From contig BNUF01000107.1 of the NCBI GenBank assembly GCA_025997155.1, positions 1 to 7,902 of the forward strand: 7,902 bases of DNA, in the 5' to 3' direction. The position numbers and the translations under genes are program-made. The notes below the pieces were generated by a model. The model did not search any database. It was not told the origin of the DNA and worked only from the letters and a program-made list of their open reading frames with translations. Below, in pieces: positions 1 through 7,639 of the stretch (position 1 is its first letter; each line of letters opens with the position of its first letter). The DNA is from Clostridia bacterium (GTDB lineage Bacteria > Bacillota > Clostridia > Lachnospirales > WQUN01).

Positions 1-1756
1 TATTGCCATAACGCGCTAAATCCTCTACCTTAATTATTCGTTTACTTCCATCTTTCAGATACTTGGAATAAGCCTCTCTGTCATATTTATGGCGTTCAAT
101 TATAAAAGTTTCTGGCATCATCAATATTTCGTAAAATTGTTCAAGGTCTTTCCCAAACGCAGCTTCGAAAAAACTTTTTCCGCGTCCTATTTTTCCGTGT
201 GTAGAATTCAATACTGCCTGAATTGCACGAATGTACTTTCGATTCCACGATTTACCCGTAAAGTTACGGTTATAGAAATACTTCGGGTCGTCAATAGGAT
301 GGTACTTCATAGGAAATGAATATATGCTTACGCCCAATTCCTCACACAAATCAATGTTTAACTTCAAGCGTAAATATAATTCTTCTGGTGTATCTTCGTC
401 TGAATTATACAAGAGATAATTAGACAAATGGCGTATTCCGTAACGAGCGGCGAGTCTAACGGCATCCGTATATATATCCCTTATCGGTCTGTTTTTCGGT
501 TTTTGTGGGTCAACGCCCCAATGGTCAAACGCAATACGAAGCGGACGAATATTTACCTCAGCCAATTTTTTCATTTTTGCATCGGTCATAAGTCTTGCGT
601 CAACGCCTTGATTGAAGTCAATATACCTAACTCTACCGCGACTTGTATTTAACTTTGAGTAAACAAACTTTTCATACATAGGGGCAAATGTCTCATCAAA
701 TTCCAAAACTGACTTTTCAGTTGCTGTGTCCGCATAAAGCAAACCCAATTCCTCACGGGAATTATAAAACTTTCCCTGCAGGGTTTCGGAAAGTTTAGGT
801 AGCACACTATCATATAACTTTACCGCTTTGCGGACATATGTACGAATATTATATTTATTGCGAATATTACCAATAGTAACCGCGTACTCATTACGAGGAA
901 TATAAGTAACGTCTTTTGCGAAACCACAATCCTTTATTTCGTCAATGATTTTGCTGAAACAGCTTGACGCAAATACATTATTATCAAGTAGCATTAAATT
1001 TCGTTGCGTTCCAAACTGATTAGTTGTGGCACTTATCTGCTCGCGTATACTGATATATTTCCTATACTCAGGTTCAATCTTTGGCACGGCACAAAAAGAA
1101 CAATGGTTCACGCACCCGCGAGTCATATATCCGAAGTAGGCATCTCTTGAGGGGTAAACGTAGTCTATCTCATCGAGTATAGAGTAATCAAGAGGTAACT
1201 CATCAATAATTGTCTCATCGTCATCGTCAATACTTCCCGACTTATCAAGCAATCCAATATGAGGTTGAATTTCTGTCGCTTCCAACACTTGTTCTGGCAA
1301 TATGCTTGACGCTATGCCCCCTATAATTAGCCTACCGTCAGTAGTTACAAATTTTTTTGCCGCATTGATAGTTTCGATAGTTTCTCTCCAATAAAATGTG
1401 AACAGCGTGGCAACTCCCACAATGTCAAACTTAGGAAAATCACCTTTACTATATCTCGTTCTTGCGGCACGTAGTTCTTTCTCTGATTGAAAATTATGTA
1501 TTGCGTTCAGTGACGCAAGTTTCCCTGTTTTTATATATTGACGCATACATGATGCATATTCGCCAAGATTAAGGTCATAATTATCTTTCCAAAACTCCTC
1601 AAACAACAAATCAACCGCCAAATCTCGCAAATCGCCTTTGAAGAACCTTACGTTATCACCACGGTTGCGAAAATAGGTCGCAAGTTTCATCAAACCCATA
1701 GGCGGATATTTGTTTTTGTAGTTTGGTTCAAGGAGCAGCACTCTCCTCGGAGACAT
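1..1756 (-). CDS. Radical SAM protein with N-terminal B12-binding-like domain (3' end outside the window)
   Basis: Reading the minus strand from ATG at 1756 gives 585 codons with no stop up to the window edge, so the C-terminus is missing. Residues about 5-165 look like the Rossmann-type B12-binding domain of radical SAM enzymes: a VLLLEPNYKNKYPPMGLMKL start and a later LIIGG turn. I see no DxHxxG cobalamin-ligand motif, so B12 binding is doubtful. The radical SAM core opens with RGCVNHCSFC, giving Cys215, Cys219 and Cys222 (C-x3-C-x2-C), which should hold the 4Fe-4S cluster that cleaves S-adenosylmethionine. LMLLDNN (254-260), DFNQGVDARL (380-389) and a later SFPMKYHPI stretch are further core elements. 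About 120 residues separate LLDNN from DFNQG. The start is supported by a good ribosome binding site and a 1-nt overlap (TGATG) with the GHKL gene. Substrate unknown. The family call is firm; the role is not. Confidence 0.9.
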   Translation of the reverse strand, partial: MSPRRVLLLEPNYKNKYPPMGLMKLATYFRNRGDNVRFFKGDLRDLAVDLLFEEFWKDNYDLNLGEYASCMRQYIKTGKLASLNAIHNFQSEKELRAARTRYSKGDFPKFDIVGVATLFTFYWRETIETINAAKKFVTTDGRLIIGGIASSILPEQVLEATEIQPHIGLLDKSGSIDDDDETIIDELPLDYSILDEIDYVYPSRDAYFGYMTRGCVNHCSFCAVPKIEPEYRKYISIREQISATTNQFGTQRNLMLLDNNVFASSCFSKIIDEIKDCGFAKDVTYIPRNEYAVTIGNIRNKYNIRTYVRKAVKLYDSVLPKLSETLQGKFYNSREELGLLYADTATEKSVLEFDETFAPMYEKFVYSKLNTSRGRVRYIDFNQGVDARLMTDAKMKKLAEVNIRPLRIAFDHWGVDPQKPKNRPIRDIYTDAVRLAARYGIRHLSNYLLYNSDEDTPEELYLRLKLNIDLCEELGVSIYSFPMKYHPIDDPKYFYNRNFTGKSWNRKYIRAIQAVLNSTHGKIGRGKSFFEAAFGKDLEQFYEILMMPETFIIERHKYDREAYSKYLKDGSKRIIKVEDLARYGN

Positions 1757-3351
1757 CAGTTCAGTTCCTCATCTATCTTGGCTATGATAGCGTCAGCAAT
1801 AGAGGAATCAGTCGATTTACGTATTATCTCTCGGATTTTTGATAATGAAACAAGTTTATCCATACTTGCTAGTGGTGAATTTTGCTGATAGACAGTTGTA
1901 TCTGTTGGCGCGAAAGTCTTATCCGTCATTTTAGGCGGAATTTTGCCAGAAGTAGTAGGTTTTGCGGGTTTCATAGAGGGAGCGAGTTTTTCCGCGTTAC
2001 TTTTTAATATTTTATTAATTACAATTTCAGCTGTGCCGCATTCGTTGGTTTCAAGTTTGGTTTCATTTTTTTCACGAATTTTTGTCAATTCCTGATTTGC
2101 TTTTTCAGCGTCCTCTATTGCATGTTCCAATTCAGAGATTTTTTCTCCCGTTACGCTCTCACCTAACGCCTCAATATCCGATTTTATTTTTTCTACTTTT
2201 AAAATCTTATCCGTCGCGCTACCTATTTTCGAGCCGGCATAATAAATACTCCTAAGTTCGCTGTTGAAAAACTCAAACAAAAACCGTTCGAATTGCGTTC
2301 TTGCGTTCCCGGGTTCAAAATAATCACGTTGAGAATCGGGCAGAAGTTCAGTTGAAACGGCAAACACTTCTCCGATATAGTAATACAACCCTCTGCCGTT
2401 ACTTTCGTTGAATAATTTTTGCAGGGCATCTTCTTCGCCGATTTGAATATTACGCGAACGCAGACGGATACCACGCATTTTGCTGGCAGGTATTATCTGC
2501 GCCTTGAAAGCCGAAACTCCAAACCACATCCACGCTACAAGATTGGATTTGTCATCCCGGAATTCTTTAAATTGTACGCTCGTTATAGTATCCGAACCTT
2601 TTCCGCGAGTATCAAAAGAAGGCTGATATTTTTTGAATACAGCCTCGCCCTTTATACGAACATCATATTCCTCAATGTGTTGTTCTATTTTGTTGGCATA
2701 TTTGTGAATCTGATTTCTGAAATGAAATTCAGGAGCATACTTGACTGGAATAATAAAAGACAAATATTCCTTAACATTCTGCAAATTGCAGAGTTCTTCT
2801 TTTGCGTCTACAATTCCATACATTTCAACTTTGAAATAATGAGAATTCAAGTCACTTATTGGGTTTTCAAAAAATTCAGTTGTACTTGATAACACGTCAT
2901 CGATTGAATAATCCGCACGCTTAAGACGGCATTCAAGCATCATTGACCGCATTTTTTCCGCGTCACAAGCCATAACAGACTCGATAGCTTCTCCATTCGC
3001 TTTGGATTTAAATATAAGGCTCTTGCAATGGGCAAAACCACACCAATGCCCAATACCTCGAAAGCCTCTGCTTCTTTCCGGCGATTTATCCGATTTACCT
3101 ATATTATAAAGTTTTTCCTTGAACAATGTGGTTGGAATGCCGGTAGCGTTATCCTCAATAAATACACTATCATCTTCTATCCAAATTTCGACCGTTCCTT
3201 CGTTCTGTTTAAGCAATCCGGTGTCGACGGCTTCGTCTATTTGGTCGCACGAATTTTGGATATATTCACGGAAAATAACCTTTGCGTCGCGGTACATACC
3301 TGTCGTAAGTGTTTCAAGCATATTTACCCCGATTATGACATTGTCAGGCAT
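1756..3351 (-). CDS. GHKL (Hsp90/MORC-like) ATPase
   Basis: A 531-residue soluble protein with a GHKL ATP-binding fold at the N-terminus. The N-box is FREYIQNSCDQIDEA with Glu29, Asn33 and Asp36. The ATP-lid Asp motif is EDNATGI with Asp67 and Gly71. IGKSDKS (84-90) and the glycine loop GFRGIGHWCGF (96-106) follow. The second domain carries RGIRLRSRNIQIG (293-305) and LLPDSQRDYFE (336-346), which match the Hsp90-like/MORC-type middle domain of bacterial HATPase proteins. Residues about 378-432 look like a coiled coil, 458-495 are a Pro/Thr-rich linker, and the tail is helical. Such ATPases usually dimerise on ATP and act as conformational clamps or switches. It lies 15 nt after the HerA-like gene and overlaps the radical SAM gene by 1 nt, so it is probably made together with them. 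No catalytic box appears to be lost. Its exact partner is unknown. Confidence 0.87.
   Translation of the reverse strand: MPDNVIIGVNMLETLTTGMYRDAKVIFREYIQNSCDQIDEAVDTGLLKQNEGTVEIWIEDDSVFIEDNATGIPTTLFKEKLYNIGKSDKSPERSRGFRGIGHWCGFAHCKSLIFKSKANGEAIESVMACDAEKMRSMMLECRLKRADYSIDDVLSSTTEFFENPISDLNSHYFKVEMYGIVDAKEELCNLQNVKEYLSFIIPVKYAPEFHFRNQIHKYANKIEQHIEEYDVRIKGEAVFKKYQPSFDTRGKGSDTITSVQFKEFRDDKSNLVAWMWFGVSAFKAQIIPASKMRGIRLRSRNIQIGEEDALQKLFNESNGRGLYYYIGEVFAVSTELLPDSQRDYFEPGNARTQFERFLFEFFNSELRSIYYAGSKIGSATDKILKVEKIKSDIEALGESVTGEKISELEHAIEDAEKANQELTKIREKNETKLETNECGTAEIVINKILKSNAEKLAPSMKPAKPTTSGKIPPKMTDKTFAPTDTTVYQQNSPLASMDKLVSLSKIREIIRKSTDSSIADAIIAKIDEELN
1765..1770 (-). promoter_or_regulatory. Ribosome binding site of the radical SAM gene
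   Basis: The minus strand reads GAGGAA 8 nt before ATG at 1756. It lies inside the last codons of the GHKL gene. This supports the start at 1756 and suggests coupled translation through the TGATG stop/start overlap. Confidence 0.75.
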
Positions 3352-3359
3352 TTAAGGCA

Positions 3360-3365
3360 CTCCTC
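3360..3365 (-). promoter_or_regulatory. Ribosome binding site of the GHKL gene
   Basis: The minus strand reads GAGGAG 8 nt before ATG at 3351, in the 15-nt gap after the HerA-like stop at 3367. It supports this start. Confidence 0.78.
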
Positions 3366-3366
3366 G

Positions 3367-5064
3367 CTATTTAAACTGCTTATATATCGGCAACGGAAAA
3401 TGAATTTTCAAGAGCGAACGAAATATAGGGTTTTGTATCAAATAATCACCCTGTTCCAATCGTGTGAGCATATTTTTATACGTTCCAGGTAAACTACCAT
3501 AATCGTGCGCGGAAGTTTCAATAGAGTTTGTCCGCCCATAGGCGTGAGTAGCGCAGTTGCCTGTTACTCGTTCTCTAATATTTGAACGGAATTGTTCCGC
3601 CGCAAATAATATAATACCCAGTGAACGTCCGCGCTCCGTCACTTCAAGTATCTCATGAAGTATCGGCGACCCGTTTGGTATGTCTTTGGAGGCGTATTTG
3701 TTTAATTCGTCAATAAAAATTACTACTCTTGACGGAGGGGAAACCCCTTTTTCCCCGTCATACTCACCAAGTTTAAGGTTGTACAATGTCCGCATTGCAT
3801 CGCCGAAAACAAAAGCCTGTTTATCTTCCGGAAGTTTCGCAATGTCGACAACACAAACCTCGTTTGATTTAACAGTCTTTAACGCTTCACCTAACCGACA
3901 TTCTGAATGTGATCCTTCGGCACGATTGGAAAACATATCGTCTTGTACCGCTTTTCGGAACACGCGCTTAAATTTACGCCAACTAAGTACCGAGATGTCG
4001 TCGCCCTTTCCCCTGCTTGAGCCTTTTTGTGATTTTTCGGCAACCTTTTCCATACAATTGTCCCAGGTTTTAAGCGAGCTAAAATCCGTATCATCGGTAT
4101 CGATAATTTTACTGATAATGGATTGCATTGTCTGCTGTGGGTCGTCAACATTGGCAAACATCATCTCAATACTTTCTTTATCTGCCTCGTAAACATATTT
4201 GTATTTTTTGAGTTTGCCAGCTTTTATATAATCCTCAACATCGTCTTTGTCGAGATATGTGCTTCGTTTGGGCGAAGTAGGGTCTGAAAACGGTATAAAG
4301 TATCTGACTTTTTGGAATGGTTCTGTGGATAACTTTATATCGGCATAATCTTTAAGAGTTTTGTCGCGCAAGTCTGTCTTTCCGTCAAAATCATTTGGTT
4401 TGTCTATCGCCATCAGGTCTTTGCCCTTGACGTTGAATATCACGAAAGCAACACTGTCGTCCGGGTCGGAACGCTGCAGATACTGTTCTTGTATCGCCTT
4501 CATAAGAAACATAGCGTATGAGGTTTTGGAAGCAAGCCCGGATATACCTGAAATATTGAGATGTGCCCCCTCGGGTCCGAGTAGAAATTTTGAGTTGAGG
4601 TGAACCGGAAGTGTGATTTCGTCCGAAGTCCCCGCGTACATCTTTAACGTGCCACAAACAAGGGGATTCTCCACATTAGCGAGACCTAACGCAAAGGTTA
4701 TCTCCTCTTGAGTCGCAAGAAAAACTTCGGAATTATTATGTACAGGAGTATAGAGATTGCGGTCATTAAACGACACTTTCGCCTCGGCATAATTCATACC
4801 CACACGGAAAGTCGGTTCCTCAATACTCACATCGCCGAAATCGCTTGATATAAAATTTGTCAGAAAACTCTGCGCGTCGGTGATATGTGAAATATTTTCA
4901 ATAACGCCGAATGTAAACGAACCCTCAAGGTGCTTGACTTTAACAATGTCAAACGCTCCCAATTTTTCATCTTGCTCAGTCCAAAAACAAAATTTATCCA
5001 TCGTTGTAGGACTTTTTTCTGTGGCGAGTACCCGTCCAATCAGTCTGCCTGTTGCTTTGTTCAT
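3367..5064 (-). CDS. HerA-like DNA-translocating ATPase (FtsK/HerA superfamily) with unusual P-loop
   Basis: A 565-residue protein. The N-terminus (GRLIGRVLATE... to about residue 75) resembles the beta-barrel HAS domain of HerA. The Walker A region is ISGISGLASKTS (171-182). Lys180-Thr181 are kept, but the loop is one residue longer than the usual GxTGSGKT of HerA and has Ser in place of the Gly before Lys. Walker B is RVVIFIDELNKY with Asp452-Glu453. AAEQFRSNIRERV (488-500) and the following HAYGR (507-511) fit the sensor Gln and arginine-finger region. HerA proteins form hexameric rings that pump duplex DNA and pair with NurA nucleases. A NurA-like gene lies 12 nt upstream, which supports the call. 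The Walker B and C-terminal motifs argue for an active ATPase. The long segment at about 200-390 is not recognised in detail. Confidence 0.88.
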   Translation of the reverse strand: MNKATGRLIGRVLATEKSPTTMDKFCFWTEQDEKLGAFDIVKVKHLEGSFTFGVIENISHITDAQSFLTNFISSDFGDVSIEEPTFRVGMNYAEAKVSFNDRNLYTPVHNNSEVFLATQEEITFALGLANVENPLVCGTLKMYAGTSDEITLPVHLNSKFLLGPEGAHLNISGISGLASKTSYAMFLMKAIQEQYLQRSDPDDSVAFVIFNVKGKDLMAIDKPNDFDGKTDLRDKTLKDYADIKLSTEPFQKVRYFIPFSDPTSPKRSTYLDKDDVEDYIKAGKLKKYKYVYEADKESIEMMFANVDDPQQTMQSIISKIIDTDDTDFSSLKTWDNCMEKVAEKSQKGSSRGKGDDISVLSWRKFKRVFRKAVQDDMFSNRAEGSHSECRLGEALKTVKSNEVCVVDIAKLPEDKQAFVFGDAMRTLYNLKLGEYDGEKGVSPPSRVVIFIDELNKYASKDIPNGSPILHEILEVTERGRSLGIILFAAEQFRSNIRERVTGNCATHAYGRTNSIETSAHDYGSLPGTYKNMLTRLEQGDYLIQNPIFRSLLKIHFPLPIYKQFK

Positions 5065-5070
5065 TTATCG

Positions 5071-5078
5071 TTCCCCCT
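5071..5078 (-). promoter_or_regulatory. Ribosome binding site of the HerA-like gene
   Basis: The minus strand reads AGGGGGAA, ending 6 nt before ATG at 5064. It overlaps the TAG stop of the NurA-like gene, which favours re-initiation by terminating ribosomes. Confidence 0.75.
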
Positions 5079-6264
5079 AAAACAGGTGTAAAAAGCTCTC
5101 GGTGCTGAGATAATGTGACTTAACGTATTTTTCAGTTAAATATACTGGATACAGGTGATTCGCCCACCTCAAGTCAGAACCATAACACACAGGATTGCGT
5201 TCGTTTATTAGATGCGCGGAAATCAAATCTACAAGGTCGCTATTCATACCATACTCAATTTCTTCGGTCGATACAAGTATCTTTTCAACCTTAATTATCC
5301 CATCAAACGGCGTTCTCGTCCGAGATTTATCTCGTATACGAACATACCAAACAGCAAAACCTATGTCGCCCAAAAAATCATTATCAGTAAAATAGGCTAC
5401 AGGCGTTCTGTTATAGAGCGGCAAGTTGGCGATGAATCCAGGGTTAGGTTTGTCGCCTAACACAAGACAAACTTCCGGATTAAACCGTTTCGATACGCCA
5501 ATTACATAGTCATAGTTGTTTTTGAATTTTTGATATTCTCGTTCGTCAGAACGCATAGCCTTACTCGGTTTATACTCTAATGAGCCGTCTTTGAGAAGAT
5601 AATTGCTATCGCTTAGCTTTTTCTCGCCTACAAGTTTAGCTACCATTTTTTGCTCATTTTCCATCATTCGCGCTTGAATTTGAGCTGTACCTTTATCGTC
5701 ATATCCTTTTTCCTCTTTTGCTGATTTATAGGGCAATATTGTCGAAAATTTCCAACCGCTTTCGCTTATACGGACAAATTCTGTCCCCGTGTTTAGTTTT
5801 TGTGCCGTGGCGGTAAGAAATCCCTGTTTCTTTCTACTTGACTGCGAGATATCCGGCATAGCAATGACAATCTCGCGTTCAAATTTTTCACAGAACATAT
5901 ACTTGTTCTCACGACGGCAACAACCTACGCCAATTTGCCCCGCGATGATTGGATAAATGGCTGTACGATTTCCGAATTCTTCAAACCCCATATCATCAAC
6001 TTTGTAGACGTGCCGCGAACCATCAAGGAAATATTTAAGCAACTGTTCGCCATTTACTTGGCGACTCAATTCGGACAACGGAACATAGGTTTTTATATCC
6101 TTTGTTTCACCTCGCCGTTTCCACTGTATGGAAGCATTTGCTTCACCATATTCTACAGACGAACGCTCTGTTTCATCAATGCTGTATTTGTGCGATTTGT
6201 AACTATGTCCGCCTGTTTCTTTGGCGATTATTTCTAATATTCGAGAAGATTTGGTGGTATTCAT
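5077..6264 (-). CDS. NurA-like nuclease, partner of the HerA-like ATPase
   Basis: A 395-residue protein. It shows the layout of the NurA domain: a first acidic motif LLKYFLDGSRHVYKVDD (Asp81 in DGS), then strands ending in PIIAGQIGVGCCRRE. Acidic residues at MMENEQ (Glu202/Glu204) precede a second DGS motif, YLLKDGSLEY (Asp226). The tail YGSDLRWANHLYPVYLTEKYVKSHYL resembles the C-terminal YPxxLxEAH-type helix of NurA. In NurA these acidic residues bind metal for DNA cleavage, and HerA feeds it DNA. Where the usual motif has His, I read Tyr380 (EKYVK), though a nearby His may substitute; the alignment is by eye. The start at 6264 has a GAGGAAG site and a 4-nt ATGA overlap with the upstream remnant. 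The gene is followed after 12 nt by the HerA-like gene. Active as a nuclease by inference only. Confidence 0.8.
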   Translation of the reverse strand: MNTTKSSRILEIIAKETGGHSYKSHKYSIDETERSSVEYGEANASIQWKRRGETKDIKTYVPLSELSRQVNGEQLLKYFLDGSRHVYKVDDMGFEEFGNRTAIYPIIAGQIGVGCCRRENKYMFCEKFEREIVIAMPDISQSSRKKQGFLTATAQKLNTGTEFVRISESGWKFSTILPYKSAKEEKGYDDKGTAQIQARMMENEQKMVAKLVGEKKLSDSNYLLKDGSLEYKPSKAMRSDEREYQKFKNNYDYVIGVSKRFNPEVCLVLGDKPNPGFIANLPLYNRTPVAYFTDNDFLGDIGFAVWYVRIRDKSRTRTPFDGIIKVEKILVSTEEIEYGMNSDLVDLISAHLINERNPVCYGSDLRWANHLYPVYLTEKYVKSHYLSTESFLHLF

Positions 6265-6271
6265 TCGCCGT

Positions 6272-6278
6272 CTTCCTC
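6272..6278 (-). promoter_or_regulatory. Ribosome binding site of the NurA-like gene
   Basis: The minus strand reads GAGGAAG 7 nt before ATG at 6264, inside the 3' end of the upstream remnant. The NurA-like gene can therefore be translated even though the upstream gene is broken. Confidence 0.75.
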
Positions 6279-6458
6279 ATTAAGTAATTGTTGGCGTTCT
6301 ATTAGTTCGCGTTCTTTCTCTATCTCGCGCTTTAATTCTTCTTCGGTAGGCAGGTAGAGTTTGTATTTTGACGCAAACAGATTTTCATTATCCGATAGAA
6401 CTGAATATTTTGCAACGGTTTCATCTTTGTCTGCACAGAACACGAACTCCATCGTATC

Positions 6459-6488
6459 GTTATAATACGAAATACATCGAAAAGTCAA
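6459..6488 (-). promoter_or_regulatory. Possible sigma-70-type promoter for the operon
   Basis: The minus strand has TTGACT (6483-6488) and TATAAC (6459-6464) with an 18-nt spacer. Both boxes are 5/6 matches to consensus. It sits just outside the ISAs1 end, inside the remnant. A transcript would begin near 6452, about where the internal ATG lies. It could drive the NurA-HerA-GHKL-radical SAM genes now that the native promoter is gone. In AT-rich DNA this could be chance. Confidence 0.4.
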
Positions 6489-6505
6489 GAGTATATTTGA
6501 ATTTT

Positions 6506-6523
6506 ACACGTTCGTTTCATAAA
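6506..6523 (+). repeat. Left terminal inverted repeat of the ISAs1 element
   Basis: ACACGTTCGTTTCATAAA, matched in inverted orientation by 7680-7697 with a single mismatch (C against T). It lies just beyond the transposase stop at 6517, as expected for the 3' end of an IS, and overlaps the stop. Confidence 0.72.
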
Positions 6524-7629
6524 CACGCCAGAACACCCAACAAAACCGAATCATCCAAGAGAGCCGCAAGGACGTTACCCTTAACGCTCGGTTTCTTAGG
6601 AAGGCTTGCAACGTAGCGCCTATGCCCAAGCAACGCGAGTTTTCGGAACGCGTTCAGTGTCTTGTGCCCATTTTCCGACAAAATCCCGCTTGAATCCTCA
6701 TCCCAAACAAGCATCCAGTGCATACTTTCAATTTTCCAATGCGAACGGCTTGCGGAAAGCAAATTTTCAGGATTGCAGTCAAGGCTGGAAATATAGTATC
6801 CCGTTTCTTCTTTATGTAACACCCTGCGCCGTTGTTGCTCTCGTAACCGCGATGATGGTCCTCAAACCTGCCCACTGGGGCAAATCAGGCAGCCAGTCAA
6901 TGTTATCGCTCGCCCTGCAGATGCGCTTTTCAAACCTTCCCCCGTTTTTCTCTATCCTCTCAAACGCCTTGATTTCATCGCCGTTGACCGAATCTTTGAA
7001 AAACAGCTCAACATCGCTCAAGAGCCTGCCTTGATTGCCATTTAGCCCAAAAACATAATCGCCGCCTTTTACAATCTTATCGCACGTATTTTTCTGGCAG
7101 TGCATAGCGTTTGCCGTTATTGTTTTCCCTTTTATATCCAAACAGTCCAACATCGACTGAAACACCGGAATTTCGTTTGTTTTGTCCTCATGGGCAATCG
7201 CTTCCTGTGACAGTGTTACGCCACTTTCCGTAGCATATGCCGTTAGTATCTGCAAAAAAGAGTGTGCCTCTCCTTTTTTGCCTGTGCTTCGTATCGCCTT
7301 TCCGTCTACGGCGATTATGCCGCCTATATCCACGGCGTTCTCCCGCATTATTTCGGCAATGATTTTACCGACCGCGTCGCCGTCAAGCATATTCAATATC
7401 CGGCTTAATGTCGGCTTTGACGGGTATTTTTCAATAGAATAATACTTTGCGTAAAAATCTATCCTCTTCCCAAAATAAACCATCATTTCAGCAAGCTCCG
7501 TTATCCCGCTTGCCGCCGCGCCCATTATCAATATGAGAATATCGCTCAGTCTGTGTTTTATATAGCTTTTGTGCCTTGGATCCTCTATCTTTTCAAATTT
7601 CTCTTGTATATCGCCAATTATCTCACCAT
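6517..7629 (-). pseudogene. ISAs1-family transposase, frameshifted twice and catalytically altered
   Basis: The likely original start is ATG at 7629 with AAGGA (7640-7644) 10 nt upstream, but that frame stops after three codons. The protein continues one frame over as FEKIEDPRHKSYIKHRLSDI, then VDGKAIRST (first DDE Asp, about 7304-7306), then ITANAMHCQ and GGDYVFGLNGNQ, ending at a TAA at 6812-6814. The last third resumes in the original frame from about 6822: YYISSLDCNPENLL, SHWKIES (third catalytic Glu), HWMLVWDEDSS, up to TGA at 6517. Together these give about 370 residues, normal for the family. ITANAMHCQ has Asn (codon 7109-7111) where ISAs1 transposases have the second catalytic Asp. 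The two shifts compensate each other. A single sequencing error could explain one of them, but not the Asn as well. Confidence 0.85.
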
Positions 7630-7639
7630 CGTTCGCTTT

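Larger units (their letters stand above)
6261..6488 (-). pseudogene. C-terminal remnant of a YhcG/DUF1016-like PD-(D/E)XK nuclease
   Basis: A 75-residue frame with only weak start options: TTG at 6488 or ATG at 6452, neither with a ribosome binding site. The protein reads FVFCADKDETVAKYSV, then LFASKYKLYLPTEEEL, then a charged helix rich in Glu, Lys and Arg. I recognise this as the end of the YhcG/DUF1016 nuclease family, where an I(L/I)LC-(D/E)K-x-VxxY strand is followed by an LPxxEEL helix. The full proteins are several hundred residues long, so the catalytic part is missing. The open frame ends upstream at TAA (6504-6506), which straddles the ISAs1 end, so insertion or a linked deletion removed the 5' part. 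Its TGA overlaps the NurA-like ATG by 4 nt, suggesting the intact gene was once the first or upstream gene of the operon. It may still be translated as a short peptide. Confidence 0.6.

Noticed and set aside
89..652. Short plus-strand frames at 89-319 and 428-652 as genes
   Set aside because: They run antisense to a continuous radical SAM reading frame with clear motifs on the other strand.
2419..3492. Open plus-strand frames of about 150 codons (2419-2889 and 3028-3492)
   Set aside because: They lie entirely opposite the GHKL and HerA-like genes, lack family motifs, and have low-complexity Phe/Ile-rich products typical of antisense shadows.
1..6488. A known defence system such as Zorya, DISARM, Druantia, Wadjet or SIR2-HerA (Nezha)
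   Set aside because: None of their other hallmark components is visible: no motor-stator pair, methylase, SMC-like protein or SIR2 domain. Only the HerA-type ATPase is shared with some of them.
6812..6830. Programmed ribosomal frameshift joining the two main parts of the ISAs1 transposase
   Set aside because: No slippery heptamer or downstream stem is apparent, the family normally has a single open frame, and the gene carries another frameshift and a catalytic substitution. Decay is the simpler reading.
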